From NCBI GenBank assembly GCA_017643925.1, contig JAEPML010000030.1, positions 1 through 44,228 of the forward strand: DNA of 44,228 nucleotides, in the 5' to 3' direction. Shown piece by piece: positions 23,592-32,002 of the stretch. Each line of letters begins with the position of its first letter. Positions within the stretch are counted from its first letter, which is position 1. This DNA comes from Roseibium sp. (GTDB taxonomy: Bacteria; Pseudomonadota; Alphaproteobacteria; Rhizobiales; Stappiaceae). The notes below the pieces were generated by a model that did no database searches, was not told the origin of the DNA, and was given only the letters and a program-made list of their open reading frames with translations. A program made the translations under genes and the position numbers.

Positions 23592-24845
23592 TTACTGGTG
23601 CGGAGCGTACCAGCTGGCCAGGCCTTCCTGCAGCTTCTGGCCCAGTGCTTCCGGGGTCTCCGTGCCCTTGATCGCCGCCACGGAGGCACCCCAGGTCTCG
23701 GTTTCCAGGTTCGGCGTGCCGCGAGACAGGATCTGGTAGGTGGACCGGATCGTGCTCTCGCACTCGCCGCGCCAGCTCACGAATTCCTTGGCAAGCGGGT
23801 CTTCCAGTTCAACCGGAGCGTTGGAAAGCGGGAAGAAACCCGGGACGGAGTTACCGAAAATGTCGGCAAATTCCGGCGAGGCAACCCATGCAAGGAAGGT
23901 CTTGGCAGCTTCCGGGTTGGGCGTGGCCGCATTCATGCCGATGCCGATGTCGGTGTGATCCGAGATGTAGCATGTGTCGCCCGCGTTGCGGACCGGTGGC
24001 TTGAAGGCGCCCATTTCGAAGTCTGCCTGAGCATTGAAGCCAGCAATTTCCCAGCTACCTGCCGGATAAATGGCGGCGCGACCAAGTGTGAACAGGTTCT
24101 GGCTGTCCGGATATGTCTGGGCTTCGTAGCCATCGCCGAGATATTCACCCCAACGAGCAAGCGTCGCGTAAGGCTGAACCCACGGAGCATCCGTCAGTTT
24201 CTGCGCGCCCGCGATCAGCGCAGCACGGCCCGACTCGCCCTTCCAGTAGTTCGGGCCAATGTTGTTGTAGCCCATGGTTGCGGCTTCCCACTGGTCGTTG
24301 GTACCCATGGCCATCGGGATGTAGCTGCCGTCTTCCTTGAACTTGTCCAGAACCGCAAAGAACTCGGCTTCGGTTGTCGGAACTTCGACACCAAGCTCCT
24401 TGAAGGCGTCTTTGTTGTAGATGAAGCCGTGGATCACGGATGCCATCGGGACGCAGAAGCTGGCCTTACTGTCATCTGTCTGCCATGCGGATTTGGCGAC
24501 GTCGGAGAAGTTGCTCATGGCTTCCATGTCGGCCAGGTCAACCAGGTGGCCCGCTTCAAAAAGCGCCAGGGACGTATCAAACGGGCGGCAAGTAATAATG
24601 TCACCCGCAGACCCGGCATCCAACTTGGAATTAAGGGCCGCGTTGTATTCTGTCGGCGCGGTCGGAGAAAACTTGACCTTGATTCCAGGATGGGCAGCTT
24701 CAAAAGCCGGAATGATTTTCTCCTGCCAGAGCACGAGGTCGTCGTTTCGCCAGCTCTCAATCGTCAGTGTTACATCTTGCGCAAAGGCGCCTGAGGTCGC
24801 CAGCGCGGTGGTGACCATGGCCATGGTTACAAGTTTGCGATTCAT
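23592..24845 (-). CDS. carbohydrate ABC transporter substrate-binding protein
   Basis: A 417-residue extracellular solute-binding protein of the MalE/UgpB class. The signal peptide MNRKLVTMAMVTTALATSGAFA is cleaved before QDVTLTIESWRNDD. Then follows a bilobal binding fold with KIIPAFEAAHPGIKVKFSPTAPTEYNAAL (first lobe) and AIYPAGSWEIAGF, a phrase common in sugar binding proteins. The start at ATG 24845 follows a GGGAGGAC-type ribosome binding site (TCCTCCC on the plus strand at 24851-24857). Upstream in-frame Met codons would add a non-signal extension. It leads an operon of binding protein, two permeases, dehydrogenase and ATPase. The ligand is not identifiable by eye. Confidence 0.94.
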   Translation of the reverse strand: MNRKLVTMAMVTTALATSGAFAQDVTLTIESWRNDDLVLWQEKIIPAFEAAHPGIKVKFSPTAPTEYNAALNSKLDAGSAGDIITCRPFDTSLALFEAGHLVDLADMEAMSNFSDVAKSAWQTDDSKASFCVPMASVIHGFIYNKDAFKELGVEVPTTEAEFFAVLDKFKEDGSYIPMAMGTNDQWEAATMGYNNIGPNYWKGESGRAALIAGAQKLTDAPWVQPYATLARWGEYLGDGYEAQTYPDSQNLFTLGRAAIYPAGSWEIAGFNAQADFEMGAFKPPVRNAGDTCYISDHTDIGIGMNAATPNPEAAKTFLAWVASPEFADIFGNSVPGFFPLSNAPVELEDPLAKEFVSWRGECESTIRSTYQILSRGTPNLETETWGASVAAIKGTETPEALGQKLQEGLASWYAPHQ

Positions 24846-25039
24846 TTCAGTCCTCCCGAATATTCCAATCAACCGATGGAAACGTTCAATTGATCCTGCA
24901 TGACGTGCAAATGCCTTCCAGATACCGCGACAACCCCTTCCACTTCTCTCCAGGGGTATTACCGCAACACCAGTCTGCGCCTCATTGAAGTGCAAAACCA
25001 GACCTTTTGAAGGGCAAGTCATCCATTCAATTCCTACAC

Positions 25040-25060
25040 ATATAATACCTATATAATACC
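25040..25060. repeat. tandem direct repeats ATATAATACC
   Basis: Two exact copies of ATATAATACC (25040-25049 and 25051-25060) separated by one T, an 11-bp period that puts both on the same helix face. Read on the minus strand they contain TATTAT, which could be the -10 region of the ABC operon promoter. Confidence 0.55.
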
Positions 25061-25127
25061 ACTTGTCGACCATTAAGTTTTTTTTGGGCAAAAATTTTTT
25101 TTCACGTCCTCTCGTGGGATTTATTTC

Positions 25128-25144
25128 AATATTGGTACCATATT
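25128..25144. promoter_or_regulatory. candidate operator, near-palindrome with TGGTACCA core
   Basis: AATATTGGTACCATATT: a perfect 8-bp core TGGTACCA with AT-rich arms that match imperfectly. GntR-type regulators often bind such T-GGT-ACC-A cores, but no such regulator is encoded in the window. It lies between two divergent promoters. Confidence 0.4.
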
Positions 25145-25421
25145 GGTCTTTTACCGTTAACCTCTCCGGTGCCTGAAGCAGTCCCGGAACTCAGAAAATC
25201 GAGGGCTGGGCGCTGCGAAGCCGCAGCATCAGTGGCGTCCCCTGCAGCGCACTGCCGTGCTGGATTTTTGATGCGGCCACTGGCACGGACCGGACGGAAC
25301 GTGTGGACCTACAAATTGTGGAGCGGCCCGCCGATTGCCGCTGCAAGAGCTTTCGCCTATCATTCAATCGAGAGCGCCTGCACAGGAGGCACGCGGGCGA
25401 ACGTGGGAGGAGAGCCTCAGT

Positions 25422-26666
25422 ATGTCGGTGACGCACGAGCCCTGGCTCGTTGCTCTTTCCCTGGTTATGGCCTTTCAGGGAAGTTTTGTTGGACTAAGCC
25501 TGGCGGTACAGGTCAGAAACGCTGTCGACCCGCGGCGTCGTTTGCTGCTTGTTGGCGCGTCGATCACATTGGCACTGGCCATCTGGTCGATGCATTTCGT
25601 CGGCATGCTGGCAGCCAAGCTTCCCGGCGCGGTGGATTTCCTCGTCCTGCCGACTCTTCTGTCGTTCCTGGTCTGCGTCCTCGTTGTCGGTATCGCTGTC
25701 TTCACGGCCAGCAATCGCAAGCTGACTTCGCTTCGGCTTGGTCTGTCGGCATTCGTCATGGGCGCCGGTATCTGCACCATGCACTATCTGGGGATGTATG
25801 CCTTGCACCGCTCGCTGCTCATGCATCATGACCCCGCCTATGTGCTTGCCAGCTTTCTGATCGCCTTCAACGCTTCCGGCCTGGCCTTGTGGCTGTTGTT
25901 CGGGATGGGGAAACGTCCACCAATCGTTGTGTCCGCCGTTGCCTTGGCGCTTGCCATCTCCGCAATGCACTACACGGCCATGACCGGGATGACTTTCTCG
26001 CCATTGCCGACGGCGACGGATATGACCGCCCCGTCTCTTGGTCCGGGGACACTGGCGATCTTCGTGTCTTGTGTTGCCTTCCTGGTCTCGGGACTTTTCC
26101 TGCTGGCGCTGGTGCCGGCTCAGGAAGGGCGGCAGGCGCCCTCGGACTCACGTCCGGAGCCTTCCATTGAGACCTCCGATGAAGACGCGGTGCCCGGTAC
26201 GCTTGACACCTTGGGCAATGAACCGGGCAAGAAACCGGCATCGGGTCTGCAGGCGGCTACAGCCACACCCCGCCCGACAACCTCAAAGACCCGCCGCATG
26301 CTGCCAATTGAACGCGACGGGTCAAAGGAACAGATCGGTGTCGGTGAGGTCGTGGCGATTCATGCCGATGCGCATTACACCAAGCTATATGACGGGCAAC
26401 GCGAGTATTTTTGTCCGCTTTCGATCAGCCAAATCGAACAACAGCTCGATCCAAAGGTTTTCAAGCGGGTGCATCGAAGCCACATTGTAAACCTGTCCTG
26501 CGTAACAAGCTTCAAGCGCGCCGGGGACGGCGGTTTGCTTGTTCTCAAGGGCGAAGATGAGCAGACCGTACCGGTTAGCCGGTCACGGTGGTCGCGCATC
26601 CGTTCGAGACTTGTTTCCCTGGCCGAGGAAACCGACCAACCCACACAGGCAGCGCCCGCCGAATAG
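25422..26666 (+). CDS. coxC: CoxC-like MHYT membrane sensor with LytTR DNA-binding domain
   Basis: A 414-residue fused sensor-regulator. The N-terminal 240 residues form about seven membrane helices with three MHYT-type motifs: SMHFVGM (His58), TMHYLGM (His121) and AMHYTAM (His183). These are proposed metal sites that sense O2, CO or NO. A disordered, Pro/Ser/Thr-rich linker (about 235-295) leads to a C-terminal LytTR domain (about 300-405; DAHYTKLYDGQREYFCPL, FKRVHRSHIVNLSCV), which binds DNA. CoxC and CoxH of Oligotropha carboxidovorans have this architecture, and CoxC sits at the same position, just before coxM. The start at ATG 25422 follows GGGAGGAG; the longer frame from 25335 adds a non-conserved stretch. 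It probably activates coxMSL in response to CO, which is inference. Confidence 0.87.
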   Translation: MSVTHEPWLVALSLVMAFQGSFVGLSLAVQVRNAVDPRRRLLLVGASITLALAIWSMHFVGMLAAKLPGAVDFLVLPTLLSFLVCVLVVGIAVFTASNRKLTSLRLGLSAFVMGAGICTMHYLGMYALHRSLLMHHDPAYVLASFLIAFNASGLALWLLFGMGKRPPIVVSAVALALAISAMHYTAMTGMTFSPLPTATDMTAPSLGPGTLAIFVSCVAFLVSGLFLLALVPAQEGRQAPSDSRPEPSIETSDEDAVPGTLDTLGNEPGKKPASGLQAATATPRPTTSKTRRMLPIERDGSKEQIGVGEVVAIHADAHYTKLYDGQREYFCPLSISQIEQQLDPKVFKRVHRSHIVNLSCVTSFKRAGDGGLLVLKGEDEQTVPVSRSRWSRIRSRLVSLAEETDQPTQAAPAE

Positions 26667-26860
26667 GCGATCAGGCGACCACTAAAATTGTCGCGCATAA
26701 TGTGCTGCAATGCAAAAAATCGACTTTTTTGCCGTCATTCGTGCAAACTGCCAGAAGCCACAACAACCCAAGGCCGAAATCCCACCACCTCGAACCTGCT
26801 ATTGAAAAATCATTTAGTTTCAGATCATTATGTGAGCGCTGCACCAATTGTAGACACCGC

Positions 26861-26872
26861 AATTCATGAATT
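26861..26872. promoter_or_regulatory. 12-bp palindrome upstream of coxM
   Basis: AATTCATGAATT, perfectly self-complementary, with outer CG on each side after one mismatch. It lies about 240 bases before coxM. The bound protein is unknown. Confidence 0.35.
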
Positions 26873-26890
26873 ACGTCAGTCATGCTGTCG

Positions 26891-26925
26891 CTTTTCGTGC
26901 GGAAAAACGCGCATTCCGTGTAATC
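26891..26925 (+). promoter_or_regulatory. candidate LytTR direct repeats
   Basis: CTTTTCGTG (26891-26899) and CATTCCGTG (26912-26920) match at 7 of 9 positions and are exactly 21 bp apart. LytTR domains typically bind two roughly 9-bp imperfect direct repeats separated by 12-13 bp, the same geometry. Assignment to the CoxC-like protein is inference. Confidence 0.4.
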
Positions 26926-27113
26926 AACCAAGCAACCTGTGCATGGTTCCTTGAGAGTGCACCGCACCACTCAGCACCCTTTTCCCTATCTCGCTTGCAA
27001 GTGTGACGCACGCACAGGCGAATTTCTTGACCCAGGCGATGAGCGTCTCGCTCGAAATCGCGAAGTGGTCTGCAGTCCGCCATTCCATCGGACTGAGTGA
27101 GGGAGGAAAAGAC

Positions 27114-27980
27114 GTGATACCTGGTGAATTCACCTATCACCGGCCATCATCGGTGGCCGAAGCCGTAGCCATCCTGGTAAGTCACGGTGACGAAGCACGC
27201 CCGCTTTCCGGCGGTCACAGCCTGATCCCCATGATGAAACTGCGCATGGCAGCGCCGGAACACCTGGTCGATCTGGCCGGCATTGCCGACCTGAAAGGCA
27301 TCTCGGACGGTGGCGCAACCATCTCCATCGGCGCGATGACCACGCAAAACGAGTTGATCGGCTCGGATCTTCTCACGCAAAAACTTCCGATCATCCGGGA
27401 GACATCCCTCCTCATTGCCGATCCGCAGATCCGTTACATGGGGACACTGGGAGGCAATGTCGCCAATGGCGACCCGGGCAATGACATGCCGGGACTGATG
27501 CAGTGTCTCAATGCCTCCTACGTGCTTGCCGGCCCGGACGGAGAGCGTGAGGTTGCGGCGCGCGAATTCTATGAGGCCGCCTATTTCACGGCTCTGGCGC
27601 CAGAAGAACTGCTGACAGCCGTCAAGATCCCCGTTCCCGCTGCCGGACACGGTTATGCCTACGAAAAACTGAAGCGCAAGGTTGGAGACTACGCGACCGC
27701 CGCTGCCGCAGTCATTTTGACCATGGACGGCGGGACGGTCAGCTCCTGTTCAATCGCGCTGACCAATGTTGCCGACACGCCGCTTTTTGCATCAGACGCC
27801 AGCGACATAATCACGGGCTCAACGCTCGACAGCGCCACGGTCGATCGTGCCGTTGCAGCTGCAGAAGCGATTACCGAACCAGCCTCCGACGGACGCGGAC
27901 CGGCTGAATACCGCACGAAGATGGCCGGCATCATGGTTCGTCGCGCGCTGGCACGCGCAGCTGAACGCGCCAACGGCTGA
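27114..27980 (+). CDS. coxM: carbon monoxide dehydrogenase medium (FAD) subunit
   Basis: A 288-residue flavoprotein that passes electrons from the small subunit's 2Fe-2S clusters towards the quinone pool. FAD-binding motifs are SGGHSL (32-37) and TLGGN (111-115, within ADPQIRYMGTLGGNVANGDPGND), at the positions known for CoxM. The start is GTG 27114 (MIPGEFTYHRPSS) with GGGAGGA 10 bases upstream. The longer frame from 27003 would add unrelated sequence. It is followed by coxS after 22 bases. Confidence 0.95.
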   Translation: MIPGEFTYHRPSSVAEAVAILVSHGDEARPLSGGHSLIPMMKLRMAAPEHLVDLAGIADLKGISDGGATISIGAMTTQNELIGSDLLTQKLPIIRETSLLIADPQIRYMGTLGGNVANGDPGNDMPGLMQCLNASYVLAGPDGEREVAAREFYEAAYFTALAPEELLTAVKIPVPAAGHGYAYEKLKRKVGDYATAAAAVILTMDGGTVSSCSIALTNVADTPLFASDASDIITGSTLDSATVDRAVAAAEAITEPASDGRGPAEYRTKMAGIMVRRALARAAERANG

Positions 27981-28002
27981 CACCTCGTCGAGGGAGAGAT
28001 TT

Positions 28003-28512
28003 ATGAGTGATATCGAACAGATCCCGGTCACGATGACCGTCAACGGCAAGAAGGTGCAGCGTTTCGTTGAGCCGCGCACCCTGCTGATCCATTTCCTGCG
28101 GGAAGAACTGAACCTTACTGGTCCGCATATCGGCTGTGAAACGTCCCATTGCGGCGCCTGCACCGTCGAAATGAACGGCATGTCGGTCAAGTCCTGTACG
28201 CTGTTTGCCGCGCAGGCAAATGGCGCAGAGATGACCACCATCGAAGGCATGGCGAATGCCGACGGTACGTTGTCGGCACTTCAGGAAGGCTTCCGTGAAA
28301 TGCATGGCCTTCAATGCGGCTACTGCACACCGGGCATGATCACCCGGGCGCACACGCTGTTGAAGGAAAACCCGAACCCGACGGAAGACGAAATCCGGAT
28401 GGGCATTGCCGGCAACCTTTGCCGCTGCACAGGCTACCAGAACATCGTCAAGGCCATTCAGTACGCCGCAGCCAAGCTCAACGGCACTGACATTCAGGAG
28501 GCTGCAGAATGA
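28003..28512 (+). CDS. coxS: carbon monoxide dehydrogenase small (2Fe-2S) subunit
   Basis: A 169-residue iron-sulfur subunit with two 2Fe-2S clusters. Cys45, Cys50, Cys53 and Cys65 (GCETSHCGAC and SC) form the plant-ferredoxin-type distal cluster. Cys105, Cys108, Cys140 and Cys142 (CGYC, CRCTGY) form the proximal cluster near the Mo site. The length is normal. The start at ATG 28003 has AGGGAGAG upstream; the longer frame upstream overlaps coxM. It overlaps coxL by 4 bases. Confidence 0.96.
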   Translation: MSDIEQIPVTMTVNGKKVQRFVEPRTLLIHFLREELNLTGPHIGCETSHCGACTVEMNGMSVKSCTLFAAQANGAEMTTIEGMANADGTLSALQEGFREMHGLQCGYCTPGMITRAHTLLKENPNPTEDEIRMGIAGNLCRCTGYQNIVKAIQYAAAKLNGTDIQEAAE

Positions 28513-30929
28513 ACGACATGACCCCGACACGGGAACAGCGTGAAGCCAACCTGGAAGGCATGGGTTGCAAGCGCAAGCGCGTGGAAGACGTTCGTTTCAC
28601 GCAGGGCAAGGGACAGTATGTCGATGACATCAAGCTGCCCGGAATGGTTTACGGCGACTTCGTCCGCTCACCCTATGCCCATGCGAAGGTCACCAAGATC
28701 GACGCCACAGAGGCCCTCAAGCTTCCCGGCGTGATCGCGGTTCTAACCGCCGAAGATCTGAAAGGCGTCAACCTCGCGTGGATGCCGACACTCGCCGGTG
28801 ACGTCCAGATGGTGCTGGCCGACGGCAAGGTGCTCTACCAGAACCAGGAAGTTGCCTTCGTGGTTGCCGAAGACCGCTACATTGCCGATGACGCCATCCA
28901 GCTGGTTGAAGTGGAATATGAGGAACTGCCCGTTCTGGTGGATCCGTTCCAGTCAATGGCTCCCGATGCGCCGGTCCTGCGCCCCGACCTTGAGGGCAAG
29001 ACCGAAGGCGCACATGGTCCGCGCAAGCACCACAATCACATTTTCAACTGGGCGGTCGGTGACAAGGATGAGACGGCCAAGGCGTTTTCGGATGCCGATG
29101 TCACCATCAAGGAGATGATTTCCTATCACCGCACGCACCCCTCCCCGCTGGAAACCTGCCAGTGCGTCGCCTCGATGGACAAGGTGAAGGGTGAGCTGAC
29201 GGTTTACGGAACCTTCCAGGCCCCGCATGTCATCCGCACGGTTGCCTCTCTGCTTTCCACCATTCCGGAGCACAAGATCCACGTGATTGCGCCGGATATC
29301 GGTGGCGGTTTCGGCAACAAGGTGGGCGCCTATCCGGGCTATATCTGCGCCATCGTTGCGTCCATCGTCACCGGTGTTCCGGTGAAGTGGGTTGAGGACC
29401 GGATGGAGAACCTCTCCACCACCTCCTTTGCCCGCGACTATCACATGACGACGGAAATCGCGGCGAAGAACGACGGCACCGTAACGGGCCTCAAGGTTCA
29501 CGTCCTTGCGGACCATGGTGGATTTGACGCTTGTGCAGACCCGTCCAAGTGGCCGGCCGGCTTCTTCAACATCGTCACCGGGTCCTATGACTTCCCGGCG
29601 GCGCATCTGGAGGTTGACGGCGTCTACACCAACAAGGCGCCCGGTGGCGTGGCCTATCGGTGTTCATTCCGCGTGACGGAAGCGGCCTACTGCATCGAGC
29701 GCGCCATGGATATTCTGGCGCAGAAGCTCGAAATGGATCCGGCGGACCTTCGCATGAAGAACTTCGTCAAGCCGGAACAGTTCCCCTATCAGTCCGCACT
29801 CGGCTGGGAGTATGACAGCGGCGACTATCACACCGCCATGCAGAAGGCGATGGACACTATCGGTTACCGGGAACTGCGCGCCGAGCAGAAAGCCAAGCAA
29901 GAGGCCTTCAAGCGTGGCGAGACCCGGGAAATCATGGGGATTGGTGTTTCCTTCTTCACCGAAATCGTCGGCGCGGGACCGTCCAAGAACTGTGACATCC
30001 TGGGCGTGGCCATGTTCGACAGTGCGGAAATTCGCGTCCATCCGACCGGCTCCGTGATTTCCCGCATGGGTACCAAGTCCCAGGGCCAGGGTCACGAAAC
30101 CACCTGGGCACAGATCATCGCGACGGAGATCGGGATCCCTGCTGCCGATATCATGGTCGAGGAAGGCAACACGGACACGGCGCCTTACGGTCTTGGAACC
30201 TACGGCTCCCGGTCCACACCGGTCGCCGGAGCAGCCATTGCCCTGGCAGCCCGCAAGATCCGCAACAAGGCCCAGATGATTGCTGCCCATATGCTGGAGG
30301 TCTCCGAATACGATCTCGAGTGGGATGTCGACGGGTTCCAGGTGAAAGGCAATCCGGAAGCCCGGAAGTCCATGAAGGAAATCGCCTGGGCGGCCTATCA
30401 TGCTCCGCCCCCCAACATGGAGCCCGGTCTGGAGGCGGTCAGCTACTACGACCCGCCCAACATGACCTACCCGTTCGGCGCCTATTTCTGCGTCATGGAT
30501 ATCGACGTCGATACCGGTGTTGCAAACACGCGGCGCTTCTACGCGCTGGATGACTGCGGCACCCGGATCAACCCGATGATCATCGAAGGCCAGGTCCATG
30601 GTGGATTGACCGAGGCGTTTGCCATCGCGATGGGTCAGGAAATTGCCTATGACGAAATGGGCAATGTCATGGGGGCGTCTTTCATGGACTTCTTCATCCC
30701 GACCGCGGTTGAAACGCCCCACTGGGAAACGGACTACACCGTCACACCCAGCCCGCATCACCCGATTGGAGCCAAGGGCGTTGGCGAAAGCCCGAATGTG
30801 GGCGGCGTTCCTGCCTTCTCCAACGCGGTCAACGATGCGTTCCAGTTCCTCGGCAACACGCATATCCAGATGCCACATGACGCCTGGCGCATCTGGAAAG
30901 CTGCCAAGGACCTTGGCGCGCACGGCTAA
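28509..30929 (+). CDS. coxL: carbon monoxide dehydrogenase large (Mo/Cu) subunit, form I
   Basis: An 806-residue molybdopterin-cytosine-dinucleotide subunit that oxidises CO to CO2 at a Mo-S-Cu site. The form I signature AYRCSFR is at residues 382-388, with Cys385 as the copper ligand. This separates true CO dehydrogenases from the AYRGAGR form II proteins. The catalytic glutamate lies in KGVGES at residue 760. Other cofactor regions include PDIGGGFGNKVGAYP and YRTHPSPLETCQCVASMD. The N-terminus (EANLEGMGCKRKRVEDVRFTQGKGQYVDDI) is standard. Length and motif positions fit Oligotropha CoxL within a few residues. coxD follows after an unusual 110-base inverted-repeat spacer. Confidence 0.97.
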   Translation: MNDMTPTREQREANLEGMGCKRKRVEDVRFTQGKGQYVDDIKLPGMVYGDFVRSPYAHAKVTKIDATEALKLPGVIAVLTAEDLKGVNLAWMPTLAGDVQMVLADGKVLYQNQEVAFVVAEDRYIADDAIQLVEVEYEELPVLVDPFQSMAPDAPVLRPDLEGKTEGAHGPRKHHNHIFNWAVGDKDETAKAFSDADVTIKEMISYHRTHPSPLETCQCVASMDKVKGELTVYGTFQAPHVIRTVASLLSTIPEHKIHVIAPDIGGGFGNKVGAYPGYICAIVASIVTGVPVKWVEDRMENLSTTSFARDYHMTTEIAAKNDGTVTGLKVHVLADHGGFDACADPSKWPAGFFNIVTGSYDFPAAHLEVDGVYTNKAPGGVAYRCSFRVTEAAYCIERAMDILAQKLEMDPADLRMKNFVKPEQFPYQSALGWEYDSGDYHTAMQKAMDTIGYRELRAEQKAKQEAFKRGETREIMGIGVSFFTEIVGAGPSKNCDILGVAMFDSAEIRVHPTGSVISRMGTKSQGQGHETTWAQIIATEIGIPAADIMVEEGNTDTAPYGLGTYGSRSTPVAGAAIALAARKIRNKAQMIAAHMLEVSEYDLEWDVDGFQVKGNPEARKSMKEIAWAAYHAPPPNMEPGLEAVSYYDPPNMTYPFGAYFCVMDIDVDTGVANTRRFYALDDCGTRINPMIIEGQVHGGLTEAFAIAMGQEIAYDEMGNVMGASFMDFFIPTAVETPHWETDYTVTPSPHHPIGAKGVGESPNVGGVPAFSNAVNDAFQFLGNTHIQMPHDAWRIWKAAKDLGAHG

Positions 30930-30974
30930 GGAAATCCGTCACCGCAGATCGCAAGGATTTGCGGTGACGTCGTC

Positions 30975-31089
30975 CCGGCCATTCCATGGCTCGGCCATGG
31001 GATCCGTGCCGCTGCCTGTCTGCAACGACTAACCTCACTCGTTTGGACAGCAGCGGCGTGGCTTCCAGGATCAGGCCCGGGAATGGCCA
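30975..31089. repeat. long imperfect inverted repeat between coxL and coxD
   Basis: Nested complementary arms. GGCCATTCC (from 30978) pairs with GGAATGGCC near the right end, GCCGCTGC with GCAGCGGC, and the adjacent TGTC with GACA. A separate small hairpin ATTCCATGG-CTCGG-CCATGGGAT is at 30981-31003. It begins with CGTCCCGGCC, the motif of the other repeats in this window. The element probably folds into a long stem in the cox transcript and could stabilise coxMSL mRNA or limit read-through into the maturation genes. Confidence 0.55.
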
Positions 31090-31117
31090 AGTTTTCGAAA
31101 GCGAAAAACCGACCCTT

Positions 31118-31999
31118 ATGAGCAAAAGCAAAGAACATTTGGCGAAAGCGCTGGCGGAAACCGGCTATGTTGCGGACGAAGGTCTGGCGACGGCGCTGGT
31201 ACTGACCGATATGCTGAGCCGCCCCCTTCTGCTCGAGGGTGAAGCCGGTGTCGGGAAGACGGAGGTCGCCAAGGCACTCGCCAATCTCGAGGAGACCGAT
31301 CTCATCCGACTGCAATGCTATGAGGGTCTCGACCGGTCGGACGCCATATACGAGTGGAACTACCAGCGGCAATTGCTCGCGATCAAGGCGCGCGAAGGGT
31401 CGGGGGCCGACGCGGACGCTGTTGAAGAAGCCGTCTTTTCCGAAAAATACCTTCTGGAACGTCCTCTTCTGGCGGCCATAAGACAGGAAAAACCACCGGT
31501 CCTGTTGATCGACGAAATCGACCGGGCAGACGAGGAATTCGAGGCGTTCCTCCTGGAAATCCTCTCCGACTATCAGGTTTCCATTCCCGAGCTGGGAACC
31601 GTTCCTGCGACAAGCATCCCGCGCGTGGTCCTGACATCCAACGGGACTCGGGAGCTTTCCGATGCGCTCCGTCGCCGTTGTCTCTATCACTATGTCGACT
31701 ATCCGGCCCCCGATCGGGAGGCGCGTATTCTTCTGTCCCGTGTAGACGGCCTCGACGCCGCCCTCGCCCTTCAAATTGCCGAGCTGATGGGCAACTTGCG
31801 CAAGGAAGACCTCAACAAGGTTCCTGGCGTCGCCGAAACCATCGACTGGGCGGCCGCTCTTCTCGGACTTGGCGTGAAAAAACTCCACGACAGCCGTGAT
31901 CTGGTTTTCGACACCCTTGTCTGCGTGCTCAAGACACGGGAAGACCAGGCCAAGGTGACCCGCGAAGTCACGGATCGCCTGCTTGGGAAGGTGGCCTGA
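31118..31999 (+). CDS. coxD: CoxD, MoxR-type AAA+ ATPase for CO dehydrogenase maturation
   Basis: A 293-residue AAA+ protein. Walker A is GEAGVGKT (41-48) and Walker B LLIDEID (129-135). The sensor region is RVVLTSNGTRELSDALRRRCLYH, with arginine fingers in RRR. CoxD in Oligotropha is a membrane-associated chaperone that helps insert sulfur and copper into the Mo centre of apo-CoxL. The start at ATG 31118 (MSKSKEHLAKALAETGYVADEGLATALVL) fits the family; the longer frame runs through the inverted repeat. coxE starts 3 bases after its stop. Confidence 0.92.
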   Translation: MSKSKEHLAKALAETGYVADEGLATALVLTDMLSRPLLLEGEAGVGKTEVAKALANLEETDLIRLQCYEGLDRSDAIYEWNYQRQLLAIKAREGSGADADAVEEAVFSEKYLLERPLLAAIRQEKPPVLLIDEIDRADEEFEAFLLEILSDYQVSIPELGTVPATSIPRVVLTSNGTRELSDALRRRCLYHYVDYPAPDREARILLSRVDGLDAALALQIAELMGNLRKEDLNKVPGVAETIDWAAALLGLGVKKLHDSRDLVFDTLVCVLKTREDQAKVTREVTDRLLGKVA

Positions 32000-32002
32000 G
32001 CG

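Larger units (their letters stand above)
24846..25421. other. divergent control region between ABC operon and coxC-like gene
   Basis: A 576-base gene-free region. The part 25020-25150 is very AT-rich and contains two exact 10-bp direct repeats (25040-25060). It also contains a 17-bp near-palindrome centred on TGGTACCA (25128-25144). GATGGAAACGTTCAATT near 24876 resembles a degenerate LacI-type site. A GCTGCG/CGCAGC hairpin is at 25212-25227. The longer frames here overlap real genes antisense and are not convincing. Confidence 0.5.
26667..27113. other. cox structural operon promoter region
   Basis: A 447-base AT-richer spacer between the coxC-like gene and coxM. It holds a 12-bp perfect palindrome AATTCATGAATT (26861-26872), imperfect direct repeats with CGTG spaced exactly 21 bp (26891-26925), and a similar CATTCGTGC at 26736-26744. 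These are candidate sites for the LytTR regulator. No gene seen; the short frames lack ribosome binding sites. Confidence 0.5.

Noticed and set aside
24870..24895. LacI-type site GATGGAAACGTTCAATT upstream of the ABC binding protein
   Set aside because: Only one half-site (TGGAAACG) is good and the other is degenerate; there is no LacI gene adjacent and the TTGCAA arms of the iol operators are absent.
24845..25091. N-terminal extension of the ABC binding protein from 25091
   Set aside because: The extension crosses an AT-rich promoter-like region and hides a normal signal peptide starting at 24845.
25169..25831. 220-codon plus-strand frame at the start of the coxC-like gene
   Set aside because: It overlaps the MHYT domain in another frame, is rich in Arg/Pro/Ala/Ser and lacks any domain features.
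29664..30923. 419-codon minus-strand frame inside coxL
   Set aside because: Shadow of coxL, with no ribosome binding site and His/Gly/Arg-rich composition.
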